64,000 nucleotides of DNA from Ilex aquifolium (GCA_951799425.1 OX637401.1:14161501-14225500), one strand, 5' to 3'; shown: positions 49,065 to 61,073, numbered from the stretch's first letter. The notes: a model not told the origin generated them from the letters alone. Numbers and translations: made by a program.

Positions 49065-49625
49065 TATATTAATATTTGATCTTATAACTTTCAAACTTTG
49101 AATCATTCCATGAAACTTCCTCTTAATTTTTTTTTTAGAACAATGACCCTTTTCAAACAGATCATCAAAGGAATTATTAAGATTTGCTTTCCACATTCTC
49201 CACCGTATCATTCTATTTTATTTATTTATTCGGGGAGCATGACAACTCCCTCAATCCTAGGAAGAGAGATTAGTTATATATTTTTTTATCATTATTAAAA
49301 AAAATTAAATCTATGAACCTTTTTTTTTTCTTAATACAAACATGCAATCCAATTTTAGATATGTATGAAATTTTGAGAAATTAAAAATTTTTAGAACTAA
49401 CCCCCATTGAAAAGTTTGTAAAAAAAATAAGTAGGAAACTTTTTTAGATGAAATAATCAGATTTAAACTTTCTTCACATGATTTAATCTCTCGATTCTCG
49501 TCCAATTTGGAATTAGATTCATATATTTACTATTCTTTTAGATGAAACAATTAGACATAAACTTTCTTCACATGACTTAATCTCCCAATTCTTGTCCAAT
49601 ATAAAATTGAACTTATATATATAAA
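49065..49625. other. Spacer between two Helitron copies
   Basis: AT-rich sequence without a gene. A short direct repeat (AGATGAAATAATCAGATTTAAACTTTCTTCACATGA, two versions at 49446-49480 and 49540-49577) is the only structure seen. Confidence 0.45.
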
Positions 49626-50670
49626 TTAGTTATTACCCATGTCTGAAGGTACAGAGTAATAAAAAAATTGTTAATCATAAACATATTTATAGTCACACCT
49701 AAAATCAAATTACAAAACAAAGAGGAGAGAGAAAAAAAATTTAAGCACCAATTGTAGTGGGGGTGAGCGGTGATAGTGGTGGTGGTGGGAAAGTGGTGAT
49801 GGTTGCAGTGGGCAACGACGACCCTAGTAGTGGTGGCAGTCGTGGGTGGCAACAGTGATGGTGGTGATGGGTTTTGGGTGACGATGGTGATAGTGACAAG
49901 CAAGACTGACGACGATTGTGGAGGTGGTGGGTGACGATGATGGTGGTTAGTAGTGGTGGTGATGTGGCGACGACGATGGTAGTGGCGATGGTGGGTTGGA
50001 GTGGTGGTGGGTGATGACAGACACTTATGAGCAACAGTGATGGTGGCATATATTAGTGGTGGTGGTAGGTGTGGTGGGGATGGTGGATGATGACGGGTGG
50101 AGGTGGTTGGTGGTGGAAGGTTTAGTGGGGTGGGTGGCACCGGTGGTGGGCGACAATAGGTGATGGTGGGTTGTGGTAGTAGGTGGCGATGGGCAGTGGT
50201 GGGCAACGATGGTGGTAGTGGGTGGTGGCGGTGGGCGATGGTGGTGGTAGTGGTAATAAATTTAAGAAAAAGATGATGATAATCGTCATGAGTGGTAACA
50301 GTGGACGGTGGTGTTAGAAATCTGCAATGGATGACGACGATGGTGGTGATTGTGGCAGAGGTGGGGGTGGGGGTAGTTGTGGTGGTGGTACTGGTAATGG
50401 TGGTGGGGCGGTAGGGGTGGTAGTGGGGGTGGTGGGGCGATTCCAAATTTTACTTTTTTTAAAAATACTTACGAGAAGTTATAACTCTTAGAAGTACTTT
50501 TGAAAAGTCACCCCAAACACATTTTAGGGATCTATTTTTTCTACTAAATTTTGGGTGTTAATATTAACCGTCGGATTAATTTAAAGTAAAATTTAAAGAG
50601 ATTTCAACCTCGAAAAACAAAAATTATTTTGATTATTTTTTATATTTGAATTGAATTGTTATATATATAT
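49626..50670 (-). mobile_element. Non-autonomous Helitron, CCA-rich family, copy 3
   Basis: The 3' end on the minus strand carries a decayed hairpin (GTACCTTCAGACAT) and TAATAACTAA, where CTAA still fits the CTRR terminus. The TTTAAGCACCAATTGTAGTG junction is shared with copy 1. The CCA array spans about 49740-50435. The 5' part near 50670 matches the others. It lies head-opposed to copy 2, about 560 bp away. Confidence 0.72.
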
Positions 50671-51338
50671 ACAATAAAACAGAATGGAAGTTAAATTTTA
50701 TCCCCTTCATATTTTTCTCCCCAAAACCATCTCATCCAACCCAACCCAACCCAACCCAACCCAAAGCAACGGCTCCTTGCAAACACAGAGCAACGGCTCC
50801 CTGCAAACACAGCCCTGTCCTCTCTCTCTCACCTCCTCCCTCTTTACTCTCATCTCAGTCTCTTCTCTCTCAGGTGAGTCACTTCCCCAGGCGGTCAGTC
50901 TCTTCTCTCTCAGACAGCCAGTCACTTCCCCCAAAATCATGCCGAAAACAGGCTACCAGTCTCTTCTCTCTCAGGCGGTCAGCCACTTCAACGCAAACAC
51001 CCTCCTCCCCCCCCCCCATCCCTCTTCTGCGCAAACACCATCCCCTCCCCTCCCCTCTTTCTGTTTCTCCCTCCCCTCAATCACCACCTCCTCTCTCTCT
51101 CTCGCGCGCCCAGCCCCAACAGTCGCTCTTTCACTTCCCCCAAAAGTCGCTATGCAGTTGTAATAGTGTGTTTGTGTGTGTGTTGAATATTTGCAGGAGT
51201 GAATAGCAAACCACGACGGTGACGATACAACCTGCCTCTTTGCCTCTATTGCCAATCAAGTATTGGATTGGACACATTCTGCTGTAATATGTGGTTTTAT
51301 TCTGCTCTGAATTTTGTTTGGGTTTGTTTTGCTCTTCT

Positions 51339-51392
51339 GTCCACAAGCTGTTCGATCAAATGCCCCTGAATGACAACCACACCTGTTAAAAA
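51339..51392 (+). pseudogene. PPR-like gene fragment
   Basis: One frame reads VHKLFDQMPLNDNHTC then a stop. A-x-KLFDQMP is the hallmark of pentatricopeptide-repeat proteins of plant organelles. Only about 17 codons are visible, with no neighbouring repeat, so it is at best a captured scrap. Confidence 0.35.
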
Positions 51393-51535
51393 AAAATCAC
51401 AGCCACACACACACATCTGTTTTGGCTCTTACTACTTCCAAATGCTTAGCGTTTTAGCCTATTCATTGGCTCTTTTTTGATTCAGTTCAATTGTTCAATG
51501 GGTTGATAGTATTCATTTTCTTTCATTTTCTGCAG

Positions 51536-51614
51536 GCCGTGGGTCATAACTGAAAAATCAGTAAAGCATCGAACTTTTAAAATGGGTCTTGGGGGCTTGA
51601 TGCCAAAATCTCAG
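51536..51614 (+). other. Possible captured 5' exon
   Basis: A strong acceptor context (TTTCATTTTCTGCAG) ends at 51535. The following 79 bases contain an ATG at 51582 reading MGLGGLMPKSQ and end in CAG before a donor-like GTAACC. This looks like a leader exon with the first codons of a gene, but no further exon was identified. Confidence 0.35.
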
Positions 51615-52224
51615 GTAACCTTTGAGATTCCACATTGCAGAACTCCTCTTTGGTTGATTATACTAAATTTTTTATTTAATCTAGCGACACTATAACAATC
51701 CTTAGATTCTGGCATCAAGCCAAATTAATATCATGAATTAAATGTTTTTCTCATGTTTAGTATATATGCTAAAACCAAATTAATTCAAGATTTAGAACTG
51801 TCTCATTGAAATCATACTATTATATTAAGAATGTAACACCTGGCATTAGAGAGATGTAACACTAATCATCCCTACTAACATGTAAGTTAAGCCTGCCCCA
51901 AAGCAAATAATTTTGGTTACTTACCGAATCACTTATTTAGCCCTTTCTTAGCAAAACTCTTCCAGTTATTTAAGGTAGGTTTTGGGACATTATAGTGTTG
52001 GAACGGTAGTCCCAAGGTTCGTTGACAGACATGTATAATTGAATACAAAAAAAATTGTTCAATTAACTTTAATTGTTGGTTTGAGCTTTAATTAGTTAAA
52101 ATTATTATGGGGTAGTTTAAATTATGCAGTAGTTTAAATTAGCTTTAATTGTTCAATTATTTAATTGTTGGTTTGTTTTGTGAACTATCTTGTTTTTTGA
52201 TGAGTTTTGGGTTTTTCCAAGTAC

Positions 52225-52340
52225 TAAATGGACGCAAACACACACACAGACACACAGAGCATCACACACACAACAGACACACACACAGCAGCAAACACAC
52301 AGCAGAACACACATACAACAACAAACACACACATGTGTGG
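52225..52340. repeat. CA-rich microsatellite
   Basis: Imperfect CACACA and ACAACA units with interruptions; open in several frames but clearly low complexity. Confidence 0.75.
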
Positions 52341-52734
52341 ATTTAAATAATATTTCTAATTTTTTTATTTAGTGAATTTATGGGGGTGTGTTAGTGTTTC
52401 TGAATTGCTGCCAATAGTGATGAATTGGATAATACGTTCTCCATGTGTGCCATTGTGTACTCTTCTCTAATCATTTTGCTGAATATGCAAATTAAGTAAC
52501 ATTTATTTTACTTCATATGCCGGGTTCAATGATACTTCGATTTGGATTAAATTGGGTTTGAATTTGTTGAAGAGTCAAGTCATCATGCCTCTTATGCCCT
52601 GGCTTACTTCATCTAATCCAATTTATGTATTTTTTCAGTGAACTTCACAACGGGCAGTGAGTTTTATTTCATGCGCATAAACCAAATGAGTTTTATTTCA
52701 CTTCTTTATGGGTATATAGAGTTTTGATTGATCA

Positions 52735-53160
52735 AATTTATTTTGTTTATTGATGATGCTAACAGTCACAGGAAGATCAGAGATCGATCGTTATCCCCTA
52801 AAGGTAACAATTTTTTCTTTGAATTTTCTTATTTTTTGGAAAAAAATTTACGTTATTGGTTTGTAGTTTTTGGGTTTTTTTTTTCCATGACGAATTTTTT
52901 ATTTTGTTTATTGATGATGCTACCGGTCACGAGAAGTCGATCGTCATCCCCCAAAGGTAACAATTTTTTCTTTGATTTTTCTTATTTTTAGGAGGAAATT
53001 TACATTCTTGGTTTGTAGTTTTTGGTTTTTTTTTTTTATTTTCATGACGAATTTTGCAATTGTATGTTCATCAAACTAAATTGTGCTTCTCTGGAGGAAA
53101 TTTACATTCTTTGTAGTTTTTGAGTTTTTTTTTTTTATTTCCATGACGAATTTTGCATTT
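52735..53160. repeat. Tandem repeat of about 160 bp, two and a half copies
   Basis: TTATTGATGATGCTA, AAAGGTAACAATTTTTTCTTTGA and GGTTTGTAGTTTTTGG occur in order at about 52735 and again at 52903. A third partial copy (GAGGAAATTTACATTCTTTG to CATGACGAATTTTGCA) is at about 53094. They probably arose by local duplication within the Helitron-like element. Confidence 0.6.
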
Positions 53161-53506
53161 GTAATTGTGGGTTGGATTTGATATATGCATATTTATATGT
53201 ATAAAGTTGAGTTTTATTCTATTGTTGATTTTATTATGTTGTTGTGGTAGTTGACAAATGATTTTGTTATGGTAGAATTGAGGTGTAATATTGAATTCGA
53301 AAAATGAATTAGACCATGTTTTCTTTAAATTCACGTGTTTCTTAATAATAAGTAGATTTGTACTAATTATTAGTCATCCGCCAGTTTAGTACTTATCTGA
53401 GTTCAGTGCTTGATTATTTCGCGTTCAAATTCAATGTTCGATTTTTTTTAGTTGCACCGTGCCTTCAGTCATGGGTTATCCCTAGTATATATATAAGATA
53501 GCTCAC

Positions 53507-53668
53507 AAGTTAAATTTTATTCCCTACACATTTTTCCTCCCAAAAAATCACATCACTCATTTCTATCACATGTCCAATTATTTTAATAGCTCACTAGTTG
53601 AATTTTATAACTACACATTTTTCCCCTAAAAACATCTCATTACTCATTTCTATCACATGCTCAATTAT
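53507..53668. repeat. 81-bp tandem repeat pair
   Basis: TAGCTCAC-AGTT, CTACACATTTTTC and TCATTTCTATCACATG recur at 53507 and 53588. The unit is related to the start of the element at about 50690, suggesting the beginnings of further copies of that element. Confidence 0.55.
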
Positions 53669-53669
53669 T

Positions 53670-55190
53670 TTAATATTTGATTAATTTATAATTTAATATA
53701 ATTTTTATTTCAACATTATCTATACACGATAGTATACATATGTTGAGAAAATTTTGTCGAATTACGTATTTTGAAAAAAAAATTGTCAATATTTTTAAGA
53801 AAATAATGGATTAACATAAATTTTAAATTATGCAATCAAAGAAATGAAGGAAATAAAAATTATTATTTAATTATAAACGTGGAATAGGGTTCCAAATCGC
53901 AGCTGTTATGTAACTTTACAACTGTAATCTTCTTTCTTATAAAAGGGCTCCCAATTTGAATTTATATTCTGAAAAAAAAAAAAAAAGATTAGAATTTATA
54001 TACCCATAAGCTGAATAGAAGATTGAGATTATTCCAAAATTGATTCAATAGTAATACATCATTTCCTGAAACTTTGTTTTTCCACACACATCTCTCAAAA
54101 TCTCGGGCTGACCAGAGGCTGGGATGAGGGAGGAGAGAGAGAGTGAGGATGCATACAGCATGAGAAGAACGGGTGAGATGAAAGGCAGAGTGCCACCACC
54201 ACCGCCAGCCACCACCTCCATCGAACAGCCCAACTCTCTCTCTCAGGTCTCTCTGTTCTCCCAGCTCCTCACAAACCTCCACCCAAAACCCATCTCTCTC
54301 TCTCTCTCCCCCTTTTTGTTCATCAGACCATGTGAATTGTAATGGCAGAGAAAGAAACAATTGAAGGAGTACGAGTACATTAGCATTAGCTAATTTCTAG
54401 CTTTCTGGAATGTTGGAATTGACTGTCATTTGTGTTTGATTTTGTTGTTATTTATTAAGATTTTAATTTATGTAGCAAATTGAGGCACTCTTTGTTTTTT
54501 TTTTTTTTCCCGGTAAGTTAGTAGCCAATCAGTAAGTCATATACAATTAGATACAAAAGACAAAATATAATAACACAAAAGCATTTTTTACTCTTTCTCA
54601 GAATCAATTTCTTAACAAGATGGAGGATGATCTTCACTAGGCGTCACAAAAAGATTAAGAATTATTTTCTTGCCCAAAGTGTGATTGTACACATTAAAAT
54701 AAAATTATGAAGAAATTTAATTTATAATTAATTAATGGGTAAATTTTACTAACACCCCTTGAAAAATGACATAATTACAGGGATACCTCTTATGGTTTCT
54801 AAAATATCATTGTCACCCCTGTAATTTATATGTCCACTTCACATACTACCCTTGTTGTTAGAGATATTGAGATTTTTGAAGTAATTATGCCTAGAATAGG
54901 TGATTAAGTAATTTTATAAAGTTTTTTTAGATGAAAATAGAATTAAAAGTAAATTCAGAAAATCAAAAAACCCTAGATAGGTCGTATGAGTCCTGCACAA
55001 ATACACATTTTGGATAGAAACTTCAGCCCATCTAGATGCAAGAACTCCATCCTGACGTTTCTTTGATGAGTTGGGCTATAGCTTAGGTGCGTCTTGTATA
55101 CCAAAACACACACACCCCCCATTACGTTAAAATGCACACTAATACACCAAGATACACAAACATACACACACACTAGTATACCAAAATATA
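53670..55190. other. Region with a leader-like segment, otherwise no gene
   Basis: 53680-53990 is AT-rich. 54110-54345 is a less AT-rich, CT-rich segment (TCTCTCTC runs) resembling a plant gene leader; the open frame with VPPPPPATTSIEQP inside it shows no recognisable domain. 54360-55090 is AT-rich and empty. 55100-55195 is AC-rich repeat. Confidence 0.4.
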
Positions 55191-55195
55191 CACAC

Positions 55196-55735
55196 ACCGG
55201 ACTCGAACCCTAACTTTGGCCCCAGACTTGACCCTTACCCCAAACTCGGGCGTGGCCTTGACCTGTAACCGACCTAAACCAAGACCCGACTCGGACCCCA
55301 GACACGGACCTGACCCTATGACAGGATTCGACCCCGACCCCAAACCAAGACTTGACTCAAACCCTGACCCTAGACCTGGACCCGAGCCTGGACCTAAACC
55401 CGAACCTGAGCCAATGATCAACCCCAGAGCTAAACCCGGACCTGACCCAAGGCTCGATCCCGCCCTAGATACAGACCCTGAACCAGGAATCGACCCAATC
55501 CCGACCCCGACACTAGACTAGGACTTAACTCGAAACCCACACCTGAACCTAGACACGACCCCAACCCCAACCGCAACCCCAAACACAGACCCAGCCTTGA
55601 CCCTAGACCAAGACTCGAACTCGAAACCCAACACAACCACAACAAGGATTGGACTTGGACCTCGAACTCAGACTCGAACCTAACTCGACCCCGAACACAG
55701 ACTCAAATGTCCACCCTGACCCGATCCCAAGGTAC
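55196..55735. repeat. Degenerate GACCC-rich hexamer array, copy A
   Basis: Imperfect 6-12 bp units around GACCC(C/T), AACCCC and GACCTG. It stays open on both strands over 70-100 codons, giving Asp-Pro/Arg-Pro-rich reading on the plus strand and Gly/Leu/Ser-rich reading on the minus strand. I treat these as by-products of the 6-bp periodicity, not genes. Confidence 0.7.
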
Positions 55736-56359
55736 GTGTGCATTTTTGGTGTGTGTTTTGGTGCAAGTGTGTGTGTATATATGTTTTCGTGTATTGGTAT
55801 GTGTTTATATTTTGGTGGTGTTGCTTCAAAATCTACTGGGATTGATAGAGATATCTCAATCGACAAACAGTTTTCAAGCGACAGTTTGTAAGGGGTTCAA
55901 ATGCTTTGTTTTATGATTTCTTTGGATGAAAAAATGATGAACAATCACATTGTACAGAGAACTAATAAAAGAGAGTTTTTTTATTAATTCAATCAAAAGG
56001 GTTTTGGTTATAGAAAGATTGAATAAACAACATCGATTACAACACTAATTGCCTGCTAAAACTAATTTAAAACTACTCCTAATAATGCCAATATTGTAGG
56101 TCTTTTGGGGGTTGGAGTGTATCCTCATCTTCTTTATTACGTGCTCTTTTATAGTCATCGTCTTCGATGGTTTTGCTGCTACCGACAATTGCTGATTGAA
56201 ACTTCCAGTTAGTTATTTCTACTTTTTCAATTATAGTTGTGACTTATTATCTCCTGCCTTCCTTCAAATTCTGTCACGTGGCACTCCCTCAATACATATG
56301 GGATTCTAGGTGTCAATACACTGAATATTCTCAAAATTTTATATTTTGGGTCCAAACAG

Positions 56360-57000
56360 GTGGATTAGTGTGTGTGTGTTTGGTTTGGTGTACTAGTGTG
56401 TGTGTGTGTATTTTGATGTAATAGTATATGTGTATTTTGATGTAATAGTATATGTGTTTGTTTTGGTGTATTAGTGTATGTGTATTTCAACGTGTGTATA
56501 TTTTGGCGTATTATTGTGAGAGTGTGTGTTTTAGTGTACGTGTATGTATGTGTGTTCTAGTACGTTAGTTTGGGTGTGTGTTTTGGTATACTAGTGTGTG
56601 TGTGTGTGTGTGTATTTTGATGTGTTAATGTATGTGTGTGTATTTTATGTGTGTTTGTATTTTTTGGTATTTTTAATAAATGTGTTTGCCTTTTTTGTGC
56701 GTTAGTATATTTTTGTGCTTATGTATTTTTGGTGTATTAGTGTGTGTGTTTTGATATATTAGTGTGTATTTTTTTTTTTTTTGTGTATTAATGTGTGTTT
56801 TATTTAGTGTATTACTATGTGTTATATTAAGAGTTTTAATTATTTTACGGGTTAATGGGTTTAACTCGACCTGTTATGATCTAATCCATTATAACTTGTT
56901 TATTATGCAGGTTAAAAATGGATTGAATTGGTTTTGCACTCAACCCATTTTGAACATGCCCATAACCAACCCAACCCGTCCATTTGTCACCTCTAGTTGT
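56360..57000 (+). repeat. GT-rich minisatellite and CCCAACCC tail, copy A
   Basis: GTGTGTATTTTGGTGTATTAGT-like units alternate for about 470 bases, then TTTAATTATTTTACGGGTTAA and a CCCAACCCGTCCATTTGTCACC tail. It is related to 23290-23525 and 59165-59800. Confidence 0.65.
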
Positions 57001-58139
57001 ATCTATGACTATAGATCAGAACACATAGAAGTGGAAGAGAAACATAAATGTATTCGGCAATCAATAACACAGTTTCTTTTCACAAATTTTCATAATGAAT
57101 TCAATTTTTGTTATTCATTTTTTTTGAAGAAATAATTCAATTTTTTTAATTGAAATTATGTTTAATTTAAAATTAATAATTTTTTTTGATATATTTCAAA
57201 TATCTATATCATGCATTGAAGAATGTCATTGCTCTTGCACGGGTTACTACTAGTTTAGCTGTTTATGTATACTTGTTTTTATTATATTGCCTCTCATAAT
57301 AGCTCATGCATTACAAGACAAGGGGAAATATTTTTGACTTTCTTTCTTTTCTTTTCTTTTTTTTGGGAGGGGAGTATTGATGGCTTTAACATTTGACATT
57401 ATATAAATTCACCGACTTCCGATATGATGCATAAAATTGTGTTGCTCCAAAATCTGTTGCGATCGACAGACAGTTCTCAGACGATTGTTTGTAAATGGGC
57501 TCTAATACCTTATTTCAGGACTTCCTTGGATGAATTCTTAAAGCAATAGACACACAGAATAATGAATCAATAAAAACATACTTTTTATTAATTCAATCGA
57601 ACGGGTTTCAGTAACACAATGATTGATTTAACAGTCTTTGATTACAGCAGTAACTACTTCCTAAAAACTAACTTTAACACTACTCCTAAATGTCCTAATC
57701 GTGGGTCTTGTGGAGGGTGTAAGTTGTGTTTTTCTAACTCCTTCTTTTCCTTTTTTTAGAGCCAGTTATTTCGACGGTTTCTCCCTTATCGACGGCTAGT
57801 TGGCTTTGTAACTTCGAGATAGTTATTTTCTCTTTCAAACCAGAGTTGTGGCTGGTCGCTTCCCACTTTTTGTTCAGATCTTGAAACGTGATAATTCTAT
57901 AATGATTTTAAGCTTGCCAACAACCATGCATCGAATGCTTTCATAATTTTGTATTTTATGTTCAAAGACTTTGGAATCAAACTGGTCTACCTTACAAAAC
58001 ATAAAAGTAGTAAGGAAGAGCTCTCTCTGTGTCTCTATGAGTGAGATTTGCATTAACTCAGACCACAATAGTTATTTTCTTCAGGTAAAAGGCTAAAACA
58101 TGGTGGATACCGTGGGGAAAAAGCATCTTATGATCATAA

Positions 58140-58535
58140 CTAGGCTAGGATTTGGCCCTGACCCCAGACCAAGACTTGACTCAGACCCTGACCCTAGACC
58201 CAGACGAGACCCTGGACCTGACCCAAGGATCAACCCCAGAGCTAAACCCAGACCTGACCCAAGGCTCGACCCCGACCTTAGATTCAAACCCCGAACCATG
58301 ACTCGACCCAATCCCAACCCCAACACCGAACTAGGACTCAACTTGAACCCCACACCTGAACTCGGACTTGACCCCAACCCCGACTGCAACCCCAAACACG
58401 GACCCAACCCCGACCCTAGACCAAGACTCGAACCCGAAACCCAACGCAACCACGACAAGTACCTGAACCCAGACACAGAATCGACCTCAAACACAGACTC
58501 AAACGTCGATCTTGACCCAATCCCAAGGTACGTGT
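58140..58535. repeat. Degenerate GACCC-rich hexamer array, copy B
   Basis: Second copy of the array, shorter by about 140 bases at the start, open for about 149 codons on the plus strand. The frame is kept although the units differ from copy A, again a result of period-6 repetition. Confidence 0.7.
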
Positions 58536-59164
58536 GCATTTTGGTGTAGTGGTGTGGCAATGTGTGTTTTGGTGCAAGTGTGTGTGTATATATATTTTTG
58601 TGTATTAATATGTGTTTATGTTTTGATATTGTTACTTCAAAATCTACTGGGGTCAATAAAGATATCCCAATCAGCAAACATTTTTTAGACGACTGTCTGT
58701 AAGGGGTTCAAATGCCTTGTTTCATGATTTCTTTGGATGAAAAAACGATTAATAATCACACTGTGCAAAGAACTAATAAAAGAGGTTTCATTTATTAATT
58801 CAATCAAAAGGGTTTCAGTTATAGAAAGATTGAATAAACAAGGTTGATTACAGCACTAATTGCCTACTAAAACTAATCTAAAACTACTCCTAATAATGCC
58901 AAGATTGTAAGTCTTTGGGGGGTTTGAGTGTATCTCCATCTTCTTTACTATGTGCCCTTTATAGCCATCGTCTTCAACGATTTTGATTCTACCGATGGTT
59001 ACTGACTGATAACTTCCAATTAGTTATTTCTCTCTTTTCAAATATGATTGTGACTTATTATCTCCTGCCTTTCTTCAGATTCTGCCACATGGCAGTCCCT
59101 CAATACATTTGGGATTCTAGGTGTTAATACACTGAATATTCTCAGGATTTTATATTTTGGGTCC

Positions 59165-59199
59165 AAACATGTGGATTAGTGTGTGTGTATGGTTTGGTT

Positions 59200-59254
<55 letters not shown>

Positions 59255-59800
59255 TTTGGTATAGTAGTATATATGTTTGTTTTGGTGTAATAGTGTATGT
59301 GTATTTCACCGTGTGTGTATTTTGGCGTATTAGTGTGAGAGTGTGTGTTTTAATGTACGTGTATGTATGTGTGTTCTCGTACGTTAGTTTGGGTGTGTGT
59401 TTTGGTATGCCAGTGTGTGTGTGTGTGTGTGTGTATTTTGATGTGTTAATGTATGTGTGTATTTTGTTGTAATAGTATATATGTGTTTGTATTTTTTGGT
59501 ATTTTAATAAATGTGTTTGCATTTTTTGTATGTTAGTATATTTGTGTGTGTATATATTTTTGGTGTATTAGTGTGTGTATTTTTTTTGTGTATTAATGTG
59601 TGTTTTATTTAGTGTATTATTGTGTGTTATACTAAGATTTTTAATTATTTTACGGGTTAATAGGTTTAACTCGACATGTTATAATTTAACCCATTATAAC
59701 TTGTTTATTATGCGGGTTAAAAACGGATTGAATTGGTTTTGCACTCAACCCATTTTGAACCTGCCCATAAACAACCCAACTCACCGATTTATCACCTCTA
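59165..59800 (+). repeat. GT-rich minisatellite and CCCAACCC tail, copy B
   Basis: Same order as copy A, with a pure (GT)n run of about 24 units at 59203-59252. Translations such as repeated Val-Cys-Val are low complexity. Confidence 0.7.
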
Positions 59801-61073
59801 GCTGTATCTATGACTATAGATCAGAACACAGAGAAGTGGAAGAGAAACAGTAATGTATTCGGCAATCAATAACACAGTTTCTTTTCGCAAATTTTCATAA
59901 TGAATTCAATTTTTGGTATTCATTTTTTTGAAGAAATAATTCAATTTTTTTAATTGAAATTATGTGTAATTTAAAGTTAATAATTTTTTTTGATATATTT
60001 CAAATATCTATACCATGCATTGAAGTATGTCATTGCACGGGTTACTGCTAGTTTAGCTATTTATGTATACTTGTTTGTATTATATTGTCTCTCATAATAG
60101 CTCATGCATTAGAAGGCAAGGGGAAATATTTTTGAGTTTCTTTCTTTTCTTTTTTTTTTTTGGGAGGGGGGTATTGATGGCTTTAACATCTGACCTTATA
60201 TAAATTCACCAACTTCCGATATGATGCAGAAAATTGTGTTGCTCCAAAATCTGTTGCGATCAACAGATATGTTTCAATCGACAGACAATTCTTAGACGAT
60301 TGTTTGTGAATGAGCTCAAATACCTTGTTTCAGGACTTCCTTGGATAAATTCTTAAAGTGATAGACGCACAGAATAATGAATCAATAAAAATAGACTTTT
60401 TATTAATTCAATCGAACGGATTTCAGTTACAGAATGATTGATTTAATAGTCTTTGATTACAACAATAAATACTTCCTAAAAACTAACTCTTGCACTACTC
60501 TTAAATGGCTTAATCGTGGGTTTTGTGAAGGGTTTGAGTTGTGTCTTTCTAACTCCTTCTTTTCTTTTCTTTTTTTATAGCCACTTATTTCGATGGTTTC
60601 TCCCTTATCGACGGTTAGTTGGCTTTGTAACTTTCAGACAATTATTTTCTTTTTCAAACTAGAGCCGTGTCTGGTCACTTCCCGCCTTTTCTTCAAATCT
60701 TGACACATGATAATTCTTTAATGATTTTAGATTTTCCAACAACACATACATCGAATACTTTCATAATTTTATATTTTATGCCCAAACACTTTGGAATCAA
60801 ACTGGTCTACCTTACAAAACATAAAAGTAGCTAGGAAGAGCTCTCTCTGTGTCTCTATGAGTGAGATGTGCATTAACTCATACCACAATAGTTATTTTCT
60901 TCTAGTAAAAGGCTAAAACATAGTGGATGCCGTGGGGAAAAAGCATCTTATGATCATAACTAACCTGTGCTTTCCAAATGGAATCATTGATACGTGAAAT
61001 GCATGCCACCTTGTTCTAGCTATCAAAAGAGATACAGGTTGGTTATTTTGTCATGACTGAATGAAATGAGTCA

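Larger units (their letters stand above)
50675..53485 (+). mobile_element. Helitron-like element carrying gene fragments
   Basis: The 3' end at 53485 has the Helitron signature: CCGTGCCTTCAGTCATGG hairpin (one G-T pair) then GTTATCCCTAG and T-rich host sequence. The likely 5' side is near 50675, where GAAGTTAAATTTTATCCCC begins. A similar start occurs at 53510. The interior holds a 5'-UTR-like pyrimidine-rich segment (50740-51130), a PPR-like fragment (51339-51392), a small exon with splice sites (51536-51614) and internal tandem repeats (52735-53160). No Rep/helicase gene is present, so it is non-autonomous. The 5' boundary is inference. Confidence 0.5.
55196..60961 (+). repeat. Tandem duplication with ~2.8 kb period
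   Basis: Unit A (about 55320-58142) and unit B (about 58143-60961) match along their length. Matching landmarks include the GACCC-rich array start (55325 and 58150), AAGGTACGTGTGCAT (55730 and 58523), TCAGAACACA-GAAGTGGAAG (57015 and 59820), GTTGCTCCAAAATCTGTTGC (57441 and 60238) and GCATCTTATGATCATAACTA (58123 and 60942). Each unit contains a GACCC array, a GT-rich array, and two LTR-like segments with a degenerate copia primer site (for example minus-strand GGTATTAGAGCCC near 57495). No gene is present. Confidence 0.75.

Noticed and set aside
49613..50446. 277-residue Pro/Thr/His-rich frame
   Set aside because: Same array in Helitron copy 3, running through the Helitron end into the flank.
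50684..51255. Ser/Pro-rich frames on both strands
   Set aside because: CT-rich leader-like sequence open in several frames; no domain.
55196..55735. Telomere-related array (CCCTAAA-like)
   Set aside because: Units are GACCC-based and irregular; no consistent CCCTAAA heptamers.
55173..55866. Gly/Leu/Ser-rich minus-strand frames, as of a silk-like protein
   Set aside because: Complement of the GACCC hexamer array; open on both strands because of period-6 repetition.
59202..59522. Val-Cys and Thr-His repeat frames
   Set aside because: Translation of (GT)n/(CA)n microsatellite.
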